64,000 nucleotides of DNA from CADEDH01 sp039029735 (lineage in GTDB: Bacteria; Actinomycetota; Acidimicrobiia; Acidimicrobiales; SZUA-35): positions 1 through 64,000 of the forward strand of contig JBCCFL010000023.1 of the NCBI GenBank assembly GCA_039029735.1. The letters run 5' to 3'. This document shows positions 1 through 8,004 of this stretch, piece after piece; within the stretch, counting starts at the first letter, position 1; each line of letters begins with the position of its first letter. A program made the translations under genes and the position numbers. Under the pieces are notes generated by a model. That model did not search any database. It was not told where the DNA came from and saw nothing but the letters and a program-made list of their open reading frames with translations.

Positions 1-1307
1 GCCGGGAACCAGAGATCCTCGGTCACCATGGTCGTGCCGTCAGCCAGGGTGGCCTCCGATACGAAGTTCACGTGGCTTGTGGACAGCGCCACCACCTGGT
101 GGTCGGCGAGGCTCGACACCTCACCTGCATCGACTACTGCGTTGGCGTTGGCATCGGTCCAGATCGCGAGCCCGTCCAACTCCGGGCCGGCAACCTGGCC
201 ATCAGCGTTCACGTCGAGGCGGGCGAGCTTGACGAAGCCATCTGCATACTGGCCGCCCTGATCGCCGAACAGATGCTCGCCGGTCATGGGGCCGGTGATC
301 CGGGAGTCGAAGAGGATGCCCTCAGTTGGTGCGAACCATTCCGACACCACCTCGGCCTCGCCGTCGGCATCGAAATCGAACGTGAACTCGCCACCGATGC
401 GCTCCACCGAACCGGAGCCATCGAGATCGAGCCCGACCGGCGAGACCCGCTCGATCGTGAAGCAGATCTTGACCGGCTTCGTGCCCGAAGGGGTGGTCAA
501 CGTCGTCACCACCTCGGTCGGGAGGCTGCTGGACCGCGCATTGCGGAGGATGCCTTCGCCGTAGGCAACGAGCTGGTGATCGTAGACCCACACGCCACCA
601 TCGGAGTTTGCGAAGTTGGCGCCGCCCACGGCGTGCTCGATCGGATCGGTGTCGAGCCCGAGTGGCTTGTCGCCGACGGTGCCCGTCCTGAGTTCGATCC
701 GGTACTCGAGCCAGCCCGAATCGACGTGGAGATTCCACTCGGCCGATGCCGGGAGGCACGGCAGCGGGTCGGGCTCTGGCTTCGGATCTGGAACCGGATC
801 GGGCTCTGGCTTCGGATCCGGGACCGGGTCGGGATCTGGAGTCGGTACCGGGTCGGGGGCAGGGGCAGGCGGCGGCGCCGGGTGGGTGGCCGGCGGCGGG
901 CCGTACAGCACCGAGTGGAACTGCGGATCGGAGCCTTCGCCGAGGCATCCGTAGAGCTGGTCGTACATCCGACCCGAGCCGAAATCGCTCCCGAGGGGGG
1001 CAATGACCACAGCGATGTAGCACCCGGCGTCCACCTCGAAGCCGTAGGTGCCATCGCCGTTCGAACTCGCCGAGCCGAGCCATCCACCGCGATCCCATGC
1101 GCTGGTCGCCTCGAACACATCGACGGTGACGCCACCGCTGGGGGAGCCGTCATCGAAGCTGACTGAGCCTGAGAGCACCGCGCTCTTCGAGGCAGCGGCG
1201 GGCCCAACCAGGCCCAGACTCACCACACCGGCAATCAACATGAACGCAGCCACCGAAATGGACCGCCGGGGCCTACTGCTTCGTAGCCGCCCGTCCCGTC
1301 GCAACAT
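1..1307 (-). CDS. Secreted protein with Pro-rich linker and EF-hand-like motif (3' end cut by window)
   Basis: Reading the minus strand from an ATG at 1307 gives 435 codons without a stop up to base 1, so the gene continues outside the window. Residues 1-41 form an Arg-rich n-region, a hydrophobic core and an AAAS-type cleavage site, a Sec signal. Residues about 42-110 look like a carboxypeptidase-regulatory-like beta domain (GSVSFDDGSPSGGVTVDVF). Residues 146-181 are a DPVPDPKPEP repeat linker. The C-terminal part carries DVNADGQVAGPELD and TDANANAVVDAGE at about 364-396, resembling paired calcium-binding EF-hand/dockerin loops. It is divergent from the membrane-linked sigma factor gene, 175 bp away, so the two may be co-regulated. 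The precise function is unknown. Confidence 0.85.
   Translation of the reverse strand, partial: MLRRDGRLRSSRPRRSISVAAFMLIAGVVSLGLVGPAAASKSAVLSGSVSFDDGSPSGGVTVDVFEATSAWDRGGWLGSASSNGDGTYGFEVDAGCYIAVVIAPLGSDFGSGRMYDQLYGCLGEGSDPQFHSVLYGPPPATHPAPPPAPAPDPVPTPDPDPVPDPKPEPDPVPDPKPEPDPLPCLPASAEWNLHVDSGWLEYRIELRTGTVGDKPLGLDTDPIEHAVGGANFANSDGGVWVYDHQLVAYGEGILRNARSSSLPTEVVTTLTTPSGTKPVKICFTIERVSPVGLDLDGSGSVERIGGEFTFDFDADGEAEVVSEWFAPTEGILFDSRITGPMTGEHLFGDQGGQYADGFVKLARLDVNADGQVAGPELDGLAIWTDANANAVVDAGEVSSLADHQVVALSTSHVNFVSEATLADGTTMVTEDLWFP
766..849. repeat. 30-bp tandem repeat coding a DPVPDPKPEP linker
   Basis: Two nearly identical 30-bp units (766-795 and 796-825) and a degenerate 24-bp third unit (826-849) encode, on the minus strand, the decapeptide DPVPDPKPEP. 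This is an extended Pro/Asp/Lys/Glu spacer between the two folded parts of the secreted protein. Such a tandem array can gain or lose units by slippage, so the length may vary between strains. Confidence 0.8.
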
Positions 1308-1482
1308 GATCTTGGAGCCTCCTGACTCTGACGGCACCGGCGTGTCCGAGACCATCACCCGTCAAGACGCCAGATCGCGGCGCCGCCTTACGTGCGTCAT
1401 GCGGTTGGGCTGGTTTACCCAGAGATTCCGAGACCACGACGTCACGTACAGTGACGCCGAGACGGCGGAAGGGTCTGAGTCG
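1308..1482. promoter_or_regulatory. Divergent promoter region between secreted protein and sigma factor
   Basis: A 175-bp non-coding stretch separates the ATG at 1307 (minus) from the GTG at 1483 (plus). It must hold both promoters. I see no convincing palindrome in it. An ECF-type promoter with an AAC motif can be neither confirmed nor excluded by eye. Confidence 0.4.
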
Positions 1483-2838
1483 GTGAATGCATCAGCTGCG
1501 GTATCGACCGATGCGTCGAACAACTCGTCTGATTCCGAGACGACGGCGACCTTGGACGAGGCCGTGTTCGAGGGCATCTACCGGGAGTACCGCTCGACCC
1601 TCGTCCAGTTCGCCAGCCGCAAAGGCGCAGACGATCCCGAGGCTGCGGCTGATCACGCTCTGTTTGAGTACTACCGAGCGTGGGACCGGCTCCGGAAGCA
1701 CGATTCCCGCGCCCTTCGCTCGTTCCTGATGCGCGCCACCGCCAACGAGGTGGTCAGCCAACACCGCCGTCTCGGTCGATCAGTGCAGGCCGAAGAGCTG
1801 CATCTCGATGCCGATGCGTCGTTCGAACCCGACTTCTCGAACGGCGTCGTCGACGCCGCGCTCCTCGAGCAGCTGATCGGTGAGCTCTCGCCAGCCCAAC
1901 GGGCCACCATCCTGCATCGCTTCTATGCCGATCTGACGGCTGAGGAATCCGGGCAGCTCCAGGGGCGCCAGGCGAACGCCATCCACCAGCTCCAGCATCG
2001 TGCATTGGCGCGACTCCAGAAGGCGCTGCTGGCCGCGCTGCTCGTTGCCGTTGTCGCCGCAGGGATCTGGCTCGTCCAGAGAGCCACCTCGTTCCAGCTG
2101 ATCGAAACCGATCCGATCGGCCCCGAGCCCGTGATCACCGAGGAGTTCGATCAGCCCCGAGACGACGTCGATTCAGTCGACGAGCCCAGCGACAACGGCC
2201 AGGAGGTGAGCGGGTCGGCCGAGCTCGTCGCGCCAAGCACCAGCACCGCGAGCGACGGAGAGCAACCAGCCTCCGCGTCGGAGCCGACCACGACGACTGC
2301 CATCGCATCACCCACGACCGAAGGAGCACCGGCGGCACCGGCTGCGCCGGCGACGACGGACCCAGCCGCTGGCCTTCCTGCCAACGAACCCTCGACAACC
2401 ACCTCGACAACCACCACGAGCGCAGCCGCGGCACCCCTCCAAGCCATCGGGTTCAACATGTGCGCCATGCAGCAGATCGGAGCCAGCACGGTGGCCGTGA
2501 TGCTGTTCGACCCAATGGGGAATCGCAGCCGAGCGGAGACCTACGTGTCGCCGTCGGCAATCCGCTTCGTCGACGGCAACGACAACCCGGTGTTCGAGGT
2601 GTCGACCCCGGGCCATGGCGTCGACGGCACCACGAGTGGGAGTGCGGGCTGGCTCAACCTGGGCGAGGGGCAGACGCATCGCAGCCTCTCCGACGCCTAC
2701 AGCCCGACCGACGTCGATGACTGGCTCTCCGTCCGGTGGGGCGTGCTGTTGGGCAATGACGTGCCAGACAACTGGAGCACCGTCGAGTACCGATACGCGA
2801 CCGGCGCCTGGGCACCGGCACCAGCCTGCGGGATCTGA
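1483..2838 (+). CDS. ECF-type sigma-70 factor fused to a transmembrane helix and an extracytoplasmic domain
   Basis: 451 aa from the GTG at 1483, chosen because GGAAGGG lies 9 nt upstream; the frame is open further upstream, with an ATG at 1399. Residues about 27-100 match sigma region 2 (YREYRSTLVQFASRKG, then ADHALFEYYRAWDRL and the RSFLMRATANEVVSQHRR helix). Residues 125-180 match region 4 (ELSPAQRATILHRFYADLT). A single hydrophobic helix (ALLAALLVAVVAAGIWLVQ, 181-198) follows directly, then a Pro/Ser/Thr/Glu-rich spacer (about 205-325) and a 120-residue C-terminal domain with two Cys. The topology implies a membrane-tethered sigma factor that senses outside the cell. Some actinobacterial ECF groups are known to carry C-terminal membrane extensions. 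No separate anti-sigma gene is visible. Confidence 0.85.
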   Translation: MNASAAVSTDASNNSSDSETTATLDEAVFEGIYREYRSTLVQFASRKGADDPEAAADHALFEYYRAWDRLRKHDSRALRSFLMRATANEVVSQHRRLGRSVQAEELHLDADASFEPDFSNGVVDAALLEQLIGELSPAQRATILHRFYADLTAEESGQLQGRQANAIHQLQHRALARLQKALLAALLVAVVAAGIWLVQRATSFQLIETDPIGPEPVITEEFDQPRDDVDSVDEPSDNGQEVSGSAELVAPSTSTASDGEQPASASEPTTTTAIASPTTEGAPAAPAAPATTDPAAGLPANEPSTTTSTTTTSAAAAPLQAIGFNMCAMQQIGASTVAVMLFDPMGNRSRAETYVSPSAIRFVDGNDNPVFEVSTPGHGVDGTTSGSAGWLNLGEGQTHRSLSDAYSPTDVDDWLSVRWGVLLGNDVPDNWSTVEYRYATGAWAPAPACGI

Positions 2839-2892
2839 TCGAACCGTTCGCTCGCACGGCGCCATCTCTTGCATTCATCTACTGATTCGTAG

Positions 2893-3264
2893 ATGATCAA
2901 CCCAATGGTTGATCAGTTTGAGGACGACGTGTTCCGGGTGCTTGCCGACCCGACGCGCCGGCACGTGATCGAACTACTCGTCCGCCAGCCTCGCACGGCG
3001 AGCGCCCTGGCCGAGACGGTGGGCGTGACCCGCGCCGCGATGAGCCGGCATCTACGCGTGCTGCGTTCGGCCTCGATCGTCAGCGTCGCAACCCCTGACC
3101 ACGACGCCCGCGAGCGGATCTACTCGCTGCACGGCGAGTCGCTCGTGGCGGCCCGGGCGTGGCTCGACCAGGTGCATGCCTTCTGGACCGAGCAGCTCTC
3201 ATCGTTCGCTGACCACGCGGCGCGAATCAACGAAGATGACCACCACGCAGAGGAGACACCGTGA
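2893..3264 (+). CDS. ArsR-family HTH transcriptional regulator
   Basis: A 123-aa winged-helix protein. DDVFRVLADPTRRHVIELL and TASALAETVGVTRAAMSRHLRVLR are the typical ArsR helices, and a short charged tail follows. There is no CxC metal-binding motif, so it is more like the ArsR repressors paired with AHSA1 genes than a metal sensor. Starts at 2893 or at the ATG at 2905 are both possible. A perfect 9-bp inverted repeat covers both, which argues for autorepression. The next gene starts inside its stop codon (GTGA overlap), so the two form an operon. Confidence 0.88.
   Translation: MINPMVDQFEDDVFRVLADPTRRHVIELLVRQPRTASALAETVGVTRAAMSRHLRVLRSASIVSVATPDHDARERIYSLHGESLVAARAWLDQVHAFWTEQLSSFADHAARINEDDHHAEETP
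2894..2915. promoter_or_regulatory. Inverted repeat over the ArsR start (probable operator)
   Basis: TGATCAACC (2894-2902) and its exact reverse complement GGTTGATCA (2907-2915) are separated by four bases. The repeat covers the possible start codons of the ArsR gene, where a repressor would block expression of its own operon. The sequence is seen directly; the operator role is inferred. Confidence 0.6.
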
Positions 3265-4091
3265 GCAAGACCGAGTCCATCACCACGGTGGTGACCGTCC
3301 CCCTCGATCCCGCCACGGCGTTCCGAGCCTTCACCGAGGACGTCGGCCGCTGGTTCCGACTGACCCCAGCATCGTTCCCGGTGCCCGTATCGGCGGTGGC
3401 ATTCGAGACCGGCGATCGTCCACGGTTTGTCGCGATCCCCTCCGACGGCGCGGAGCCGATCGAGATCGCCGCCGTGACCAACTGGGAACCGGGGCGAGGT
3501 CTGACCTTCAGCGACGGCGACACCGAGGTGCAGGTTCAGTTCGAACAGGTCGACGACGCCGACGCCACTCGTGTCACCCTCGTCCACCGTGGCCTCTCGG
3601 GGCTGGACGACGCCGAGATGGACCGGACCTACCGCTACGGCCCGCGCCTGATGCCGGGGTGGTTCGAGCACCACGTCGATCCGGAGCTCACACCACCGGC
3701 GGGGATCGTCGCCGGTGTGATGTACCGCGAGGTTGGTGCCGCCTCCGACTGGCTCGTCGAGCACCTCGGATTCGAGGTCAGGGGCCTCTTCGCCGACGCC
3801 GCCGGCAGGGTGAACAACGCCGAGCTCCGGGTGGGCGCCACCGAGGTGTGGCTCTTCGAGAACCCGACTGTGCCCGAGAACACCGATGGGCCACCGCGCC
3901 AGTGGATCGGCGTGTGGGTCGACGACGTCGACGCCGCACATGCCCGGCTCGCAGCCACAGGAGTCCAGGTCGCCGATCCGGCTGACGCCAACTACGGCGT
4001 GCGCAGCTTCAACGTGTCCGATCCCCAGGGCGTGATGTGGGGGTTCCTCCGCCGCATCGACAACCAGATCGGAACGAGCCTGCTCACCTGA
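3261..4091 (+). CDS. AHSA1/SRPBCC domain fused to a VOC (glyoxalase-like) domain
   Basis: 276 aa from a GTG that overlaps the ArsR stop; AGGAG lies 5 nt upstream. Residues 1-135 follow the AHSA1/START pattern (ESITTVVTVPLDPATAFRAFTEDVGRWF; TRVTLVHRGLSGL). Residues about 148-268 follow a vicinal-oxygen-chelate fold (MYREVGAASDWLVEHLGFEV, then WIGVWVDDVDAAHARLAATG and SDPQGVMWGFLRR). ArsR plus AHSA1 operons are common in actinobacteria and often respond to small hydrophobic or stress ligands. Joining AHSA1 and VOC in one chain suggests a binding or detoxifying role, but the substrate is unknown. Confidence 0.85.
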   Translation: MSKTESITTVVTVPLDPATAFRAFTEDVGRWFRLTPASFPVPVSAVAFETGDRPRFVAIPSDGAEPIEIAAVTNWEPGRGLTFSDGDTEVQVQFEQVDDADATRVTLVHRGLSGLDDAEMDRTYRYGPRLMPGWFEHHVDPELTPPAGIVAGVMYREVGAASDWLVEHLGFEVRGLFADAAGRVNNAELRVGATEVWLFENPTVPENTDGPPRQWIGVWVDDVDAAHARLAATGVQVADPADANYGVRSFNVSDPQGVMWGFLRRIDNQIGTSLLT

Positions 4092-4112
4092 GTGCAGCCG
4101 CGAACTCCGACC

Positions 4113-5258
4113 TCAGGCGGTGGCCGCCAGCCGGTCACCGCCGATCGGCAGGGCGTCGAGGTCCATCTTGTAGAGACGGGCCACGTTGTCGCAGAGAATG
4201 TCTCGCGTCTGGGTCGGTGTGAGGTCCGCCGTGTGCTCGTCGAGCAGTTCCTGGCTCCAGGGCCAGGTGCTGTCGCTGTGGGGGAAGTCGTTGGCCCAGA
4301 GCAGCCGCTCGTGGTTCACGTGGTCCACCATCTTGAACGCCACCCAATCGTCCTGGAACGTGGTGTAGATGTGCTCGGCGAAGTACTCGCTCGGCAGCTT
4401 CGACAGCTCCTGGCCTGGTGGCAGCCAGTAGCGATGGCGCTTGTAGGCGTGGTCCATCCGGTACATGTAGTGCGGCACCCAGCCGGCGTCGGCCTCCACG
4501 CACACCACCCGGAGGCCGGGCTGTCGCTCGAACACACCTCCGAAGATGAGCGTGCCCATGATGTCCTGGTTGGCCCGGATGATCGTCATGAAGCTGTTGG
4601 CCTTGGGGCCCCGGGGCTTGCCGGACGACCGCGCTGTGAGGATGTGCCACGACAGCGGCATGTCGAGCGCCGCGGCCGCCTCCCAGAACGGATCCCACTG
4701 CGGGTCGTCGTAGTCGAAGTCGGTGCAGGCGTCGCCGGGCATCATCACGCCTCGCATCCCCATCGAGGCGAACGACTCCAGTTCCGCGATCCCCTCCTCC
4801 ACCGAACGCAGCGGCGTCTGGGCGAGGGGCAGCAGCCGGTTGGGGTCGACTGAGCAGTACTCGACGATCCACCGGTTGTAGGCGTCCATCGCCGCCTTCT
4901 TGTAGTCGGGATCGGGGTGGTTGCACAGCACCATGCCCACCGACGGATAGATCACCTCGGCCGACACGCCGTCGCGGTTCTGGTCGGCGATCCGATGGGT
5001 GGAGTCCCATCCGCTCCGTGGGATCTCGTCCCAGGTCGCTCGGGGGTTCAGCTCCTCTGGAGGCTGACCTGCGGCGGCCACGAGCCCCATCTGAATCGTG
5101 CGTTTCATCCCGTCGATCACGTAGAGATCGCCTTTGTCCTCGGTGGATTCGAGGCGAGGCGCCACATCGCGCCACTTCGGATCGATGTAGTCCGTGTAGG
5201 TGTTCGGCGCCTCCGCGATGTGTGAGTCAGCGGAGATGATCGGGTAGTCGACCTGCAT
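4113..5258 (-). CDS. Amidohydrolase family protein (amidohydro-rel, ACMSD-like)
   Basis: 381 aa from the ATG at 5258; an AAAGGCGG stretch precedes it and the reading frame is open 17 codons further upstream. The N-terminus ADSHI (D11, H13) and the C-terminal WANDFPHSDSTWP (D324, H327) are the metal-site motifs of the amidohydrolase-2 group, which adopts a TIM barrel and often acts as a metal-dependent decarboxylase or hydrolase on aromatic or aldehyde acids. Length is normal. The gene stands alone, convergent with the AHSA1-VOC gene. The substrate is not predictable. Confidence 0.85.
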   Translation of the reverse strand: MQVDYPIISADSHIAEAPNTYTDYIDPKWRDVAPRLESTEDKGDLYVIDGMKRTIQMGLVAAAGQPPEELNPRATWDEIPRSGWDSTHRIADQNRDGVSAEVIYPSVGMVLCNHPDPDYKKAAMDAYNRWIVEYCSVDPNRLLPLAQTPLRSVEEGIAELESFASMGMRGVMMPGDACTDFDYDDPQWDPFWEAAAALDMPLSWHILTARSSGKPRGPKANSFMTIIRANQDIMGTLIFGGVFERQPGLRVVCVEADAGWVPHYMYRMDHAYKRHRYWLPPGQELSKLPSEYFAEHIYTTFQDDWVAFKMVDHVNHERLLWANDFPHSDSTWPWSQELLDEHTADLTPTQTRDILCDNVARLYKMDLDALPIGGDRLAATA

Positions 5259-5469
5259 GCTGGAGCCGCCTTTGTGGGTCGATCGGGCGTGCGTGTCGGC
5301 CAGCACCAACGGCGACGTGAGCCGCGGCCACGGCCTGCTTCGACACTACATCTCAGCGACAACAGGGAGTAATGGGCAGACGCTCGGCGGGCTCGGTCCG
5401 CCACTGCGGAGTGTCCCGGCCACGAGGCGTCCACCCGGGCGTGCCCAGACCTCAACTCGACCTGAACGA

Positions 5470-6105
5470 CTAGAGCGAGGCGAGTGCGAGGTCGCCTCGA
5501 CGGCGGCTCGTGCAGTCGCGGCCGGCTTCGGCCAGCACCCCCGACAAGAAACGGGTCGTCTCGTCGTCCATCAACGACGGCACGACCTCGAGGCCTTCGG
5601 TGCAACGGAGCTCGTCGAGAACGGCGCCCTCGTCGCGAAACGCCGCAAGGTACAACAGGGTCGTCGCACCGTCGACACCGTCGCGTTCGGCTGCCTCGAT
5701 CGTCCGAGGCGCCAAGGTGCGCCCGAGGAGGCGACCAGTGAGCACGAACAAGGCCGCGCCGGCAACGGCGAGGGCGGCGCCAACGAGCGCCCCGAGATGA
5801 GATTCGATCGTGCTCGACCCCACCGTCACGAACGCTCCGGCAACCGAGCCGTACAGACCGGAGACGAACACCGTCGACGGCAGCGAGAACCGCTGCCGGG
5901 CGAACCGGCGTACACCGGCGCCGGCTCGCCGCACCGTCGCATAGTCGTAGATCTTCAGCTGACCGCCTGTGCTCAGCCGGTGTGCCCCTTCTCGGAACCG
6001 TCGGGCAGCGAGGCGTGAGCGGAATCGAAACGCCGCGACCGCCGGCCGGTCATCGCTCGTCTGAGGCGGGGCGAGGGGAATCTGAGGAGCAGGTTCGATC
6101 GTCAT
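5470..6105 (-). CDS. Two-helix membrane protein of unknown function under TetR-type operators
   Basis: 211 aa from the ATG at 6105; the frame is open slightly further upstream, but that would run into the operator repeats. Residues about 45-70 are very Arg-rich (FRFRSRLAARRFREGAHR). Two hydrophobic helices follow (FVSGLYGSVAGAFVTVG and LGALVGAALAVAGAALFVL), then a soluble tail with LDELRCTEGLEVVPSLMDDETTRFLSGVLAEAG. I do not recognise the family. It is divergent from the TetR gene, and operator copies begin 3 bp from its start, so it is very probably in that regulon. Confidence 0.65.
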   Translation of the reverse strand: MTIEPAPQIPLAPPQTSDDRPAVAAFRFRSRLAARRFREGAHRLSTGGQLKIYDYATVRRAGAGVRRFARQRFSLPSTVFVSGLYGSVAGAFVTVGSSTIESHLGALVGAALAVAGAALFVLTGRLLGRTLAPRTIEAAERDGVDGATTLLYLAAFRDEGAVLDELRCTEGLEVVPSLMDDETTRFLSGVLAEAGRDCTSRRRGDLALASL

Positions 6106-6107
6106 GC

Positions 6108-6197
6108 TGACAATGTAAAGACCAACGTAGACAATGTCAAGATGGAGCAAGGACAAGCTGCCGACCCCTGCTTGTCAATGTCACGTTTCAATGTCAA
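6108..6197. promoter_or_regulatory. Cluster of four TGACAATGTCA-like operator copies
   Basis: Four imperfect copies of the 5-1-5 palindrome TGACA-A-TGTCA lie at 6108-6118 (TGACAATGTAA), 6129-6139 (AGACAATGTCA), 6173-6183 (TGTCAATGTCA) and 6186-6196 (TTTCAATGTCA). They sit between the divergent starts of the membrane protein (6105) and the TetR gene (6235). They share the core CAATGT. They are the obvious binding sites for the TetR encoded next to them, though that is inferred. Confidence 0.7.
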
Positions 6198-6234
6198 GAT
6201 ACGGGACCGCTCGAGCTTGATTGGACCACTGACC

Positions 6235-6855
6235 GTGAGCAAGAACCCATACCACCATGGCGATCTCCCTCGTGCGCTGAGGATGGCCACGGCGGAACTC
6301 ATCACCGAGCGCGGACCACAAGGCTTCAGCCTGCGCGAGGTCGCCCGTCGAGCCGGGGTCTCCCATGCCGCCCCCGGCCACCACTTCGGTTCCGCCCTTG
6401 GCCTGCTGAGCGCAGTGGCCACCGAAGGGTTCGAACTCTTCGCTGCCGTGCTCGAGGAAGCAGCCGAGGCATCGACCGACCCACTCGAGCGACTGCGCGT
6501 CATCGCTCGCGCCTACGTCGGCCTCGCCCTCGAGCACCCAGGGCACTACGCCGTGATGTTCAACGCCCAAGCCCACAGCCCGGACGACGAGGCCTTGGCC
6601 GTCGCCGGACATCGAGCACACGAACACCTCGTCGACGCCCTCACGTCCGTTCGTGACGAACTGAATCCAGAGCTCGACGCAGAGACCGCAGCGACTGCAA
6701 CGTGGTCGGCAATGGCGGGACTCGTGGCCATCGCCCCCCTCCTCGCTGAGCTGGCCGCCGATCGAGGTACGGAACCACGTCCGCTGGTCGAGCTGACCGA
6801 CGACATCTGCGACCTGCTGGTCTTCGGTCTGGTCGGAAACCAGCTCAGGGTGTAG
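6235..6855 (+). CDS. TetR/AcrR-family regulator
   Basis: 206 aa from the GTG at 6235; 31 further in-frame codons upstream would be translated operator sequence, so the shorter start is preferred. Residues 1-55 are the TetR DNA-binding domain (YHHGDLPRALRMATAELITERGPQGFSLREVARRAGVSHAAPGHHF). The ligand domain contains LEHPGHYAVMF, as in the WHG-type C-terminal family. It lies between two operator clusters, suggesting it represses itself, the divergent membrane gene and the downstream two-gene operon. Confidence 0.88.
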   Translation: MSKNPYHHGDLPRALRMATAELITERGPQGFSLREVARRAGVSHAAPGHHFGSALGLLSAVATEGFELFAAVLEEAAEASTDPLERLRVIARAYVGLALEHPGHYAVMFNAQAHSPDDEALAVAGHRAHEHLVDALTSVRDELNPELDAETAATATWSAMAGLVAIAPLLAELAADRGTEPRPLVELTDDICDLLVFGLVGNQLRV

Positions 6856-6998
6856 CAGCCCTCGACCGGCAGCGGGCTCGTCCGCGACAGCCCGGGCGCC
6901 GAGGTAGGCGCGCAGGGCCATCCGGCCCCAGCGGCGTTGCGACGCGCCCACGGTGACGCCCTCGACTCGGAGTGACCCTGGCCACACACATGCGTCTT

Positions 6999-7054
6999 GA
7001 CATTGTCACCTTGTTGATCTTTGGTGATCTTGACAATGAAACATGACATTGGAA
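6999..7054. promoter_or_regulatory. Second TetR operator cluster (three copies)
   Basis: TGACATTGTCA at 6999-7009 is an exact copy of the operator core in reverse orientation. TGACAATGAAA (7031-7041) and TGACATTGGAA (7044-7054) are weaker copies. They lie 21-75 bp before the start of the downstream membrane enzyme gene, where a repressor would block its promoter. Confidence 0.68.
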
Positions 7055-7074
7055 AGACCCACCGAGGAGGACAC

Positions 7075-8004
7075 ATGACTGATACGCCCGACGCGCCAAG
7101 CCGGTCGGCTCGCTCGACCGCAATTCAGATCGCAGGGACACTTCTCACCATCACGCTTGGTGTTGCCCTCGCCTGGCTCGGCAGTCAAGGCGGTGCCGAG
7201 GTCGACGCCATACCGATCTTCGCCGCGGCGGTGGCCTTCGCCTTCGCGTTGAACTGGGCGGTGTTCATCCCGTCGTTCGTACGCCACACCGAGCGGTACT
7301 TCGATCTGACGGGATCGCTGACCTACATCTCAGTCACGGTGGGCGCACTGCTGCTCGCACCCAACCCGGACTTCAGAGCCTGGCTCGTGGGTCTGATGGT
7401 TGTGATCTGGGCAGTGCGCCTTGGCTCGTTCCTCTATCGCCGCATCGCGAACGACGGACGCGATGGCCGCTTCGATCAGATGAAGTACAACTTCTGGCAG
7501 TACCTACTCACGTGGACGCTCCAGGGCCTCTGGGTGTCGCTCACCGCCGCCGCCGCCCTGATCATAATCACCTCCGCCACCGGCGAGCCGTTCGGAGTTC
7601 TCGGCCTGATCGGGCTTGTCGTGTGGATCGCCGGTTTCGCCACCGAGGTCGTTGCCGACACCCAGAAGAGCCGGTTCAAGGCGAACCCGGCCAATGCCGG
7701 CCGGTTCATCGACTCCGGCCTCTGGGCCTGGTCCCGCCACCCGAACTACTTCGGCGAGATCGTTCTCTGGGCCGGTATCGCCATCATGGCAATCCCAGTC
7801 CTGAGTGGGTGGCGCTGGGTTGCTCTGATCTCGCCTGTGTTCGTCTTCGTTCTCTTGACCCGCATCAGCGGCATCCCGCTGCTGGCCCGTCGAGCAGAGG
7901 CCCGCTGGGGCTCCGAAGCCTCATACCGCCGCTACGTCGAACGCACCTCGTTGCTCGTTCCGTTGCCCCCCAGGCGCCCGAATTCCGGATGGAGCCAGTC
8001 ATGA
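7075..8004 (+). CDS. DUF1295 / steroid 5-alpha-reductase-like membrane enzyme
   Basis: 309 aa from the ATG at 7075, preceded by GAGGAGG at ideal spacing. About seven hydrophobic helices. The C-terminal signature SGLWAWSRHPNYFGEIVLWAG is typical of the DUF1295 and isoprenylcysteine-methyltransferase-like membrane fold, which binds NADPH or SAM. Members act on lipid or steroid-like substrates, but the substrate here is unknown. It is coupled by an ATGA overlap to the next gene and sits behind three TetR operator copies. Confidence 0.88.
   Translation: MTDTPDAPSRSARSTAIQIAGTLLTITLGVALAWLGSQGGAEVDAIPIFAAAVAFAFALNWAVFIPSFVRHTERYFDLTGSLTYISVTVGALLLAPNPDFRAWLVGLMVVIWAVRLGSFLYRRIANDGRDGRFDQMKYNFWQYLLTWTLQGLWVSLTAAAALIIITSATGEPFGVLGLIGLVVWIAGFATEVVADTQKSRFKANPANAGRFIDSGLWAWSRHPNYFGEIVLWAGIAIMAIPVLSGWRWVALISPVFVFVLLTRISGIPLLARRAEARWGSEASYRRYVERTSLLVPLPPRRPNSGWSQS

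Noticed and set aside
72..1166. Long plus-strand open frame over the left-edge region
   Set aside because: The minus strand of the same region gives a signal peptide, Pro-rich linker and EF-hand-like loops with normal codon use, while the plus-strand product is Arg/Gly/His-rich low-complexity sequence. It is the complement of a real gene.
4092..4853. Plus-strand frame over the amidohydrolase gene
   Set aside because: It lies opposite a well-conserved amidohydrolase with intact metal motifs and codes for an implausible His/Val-rich chain.
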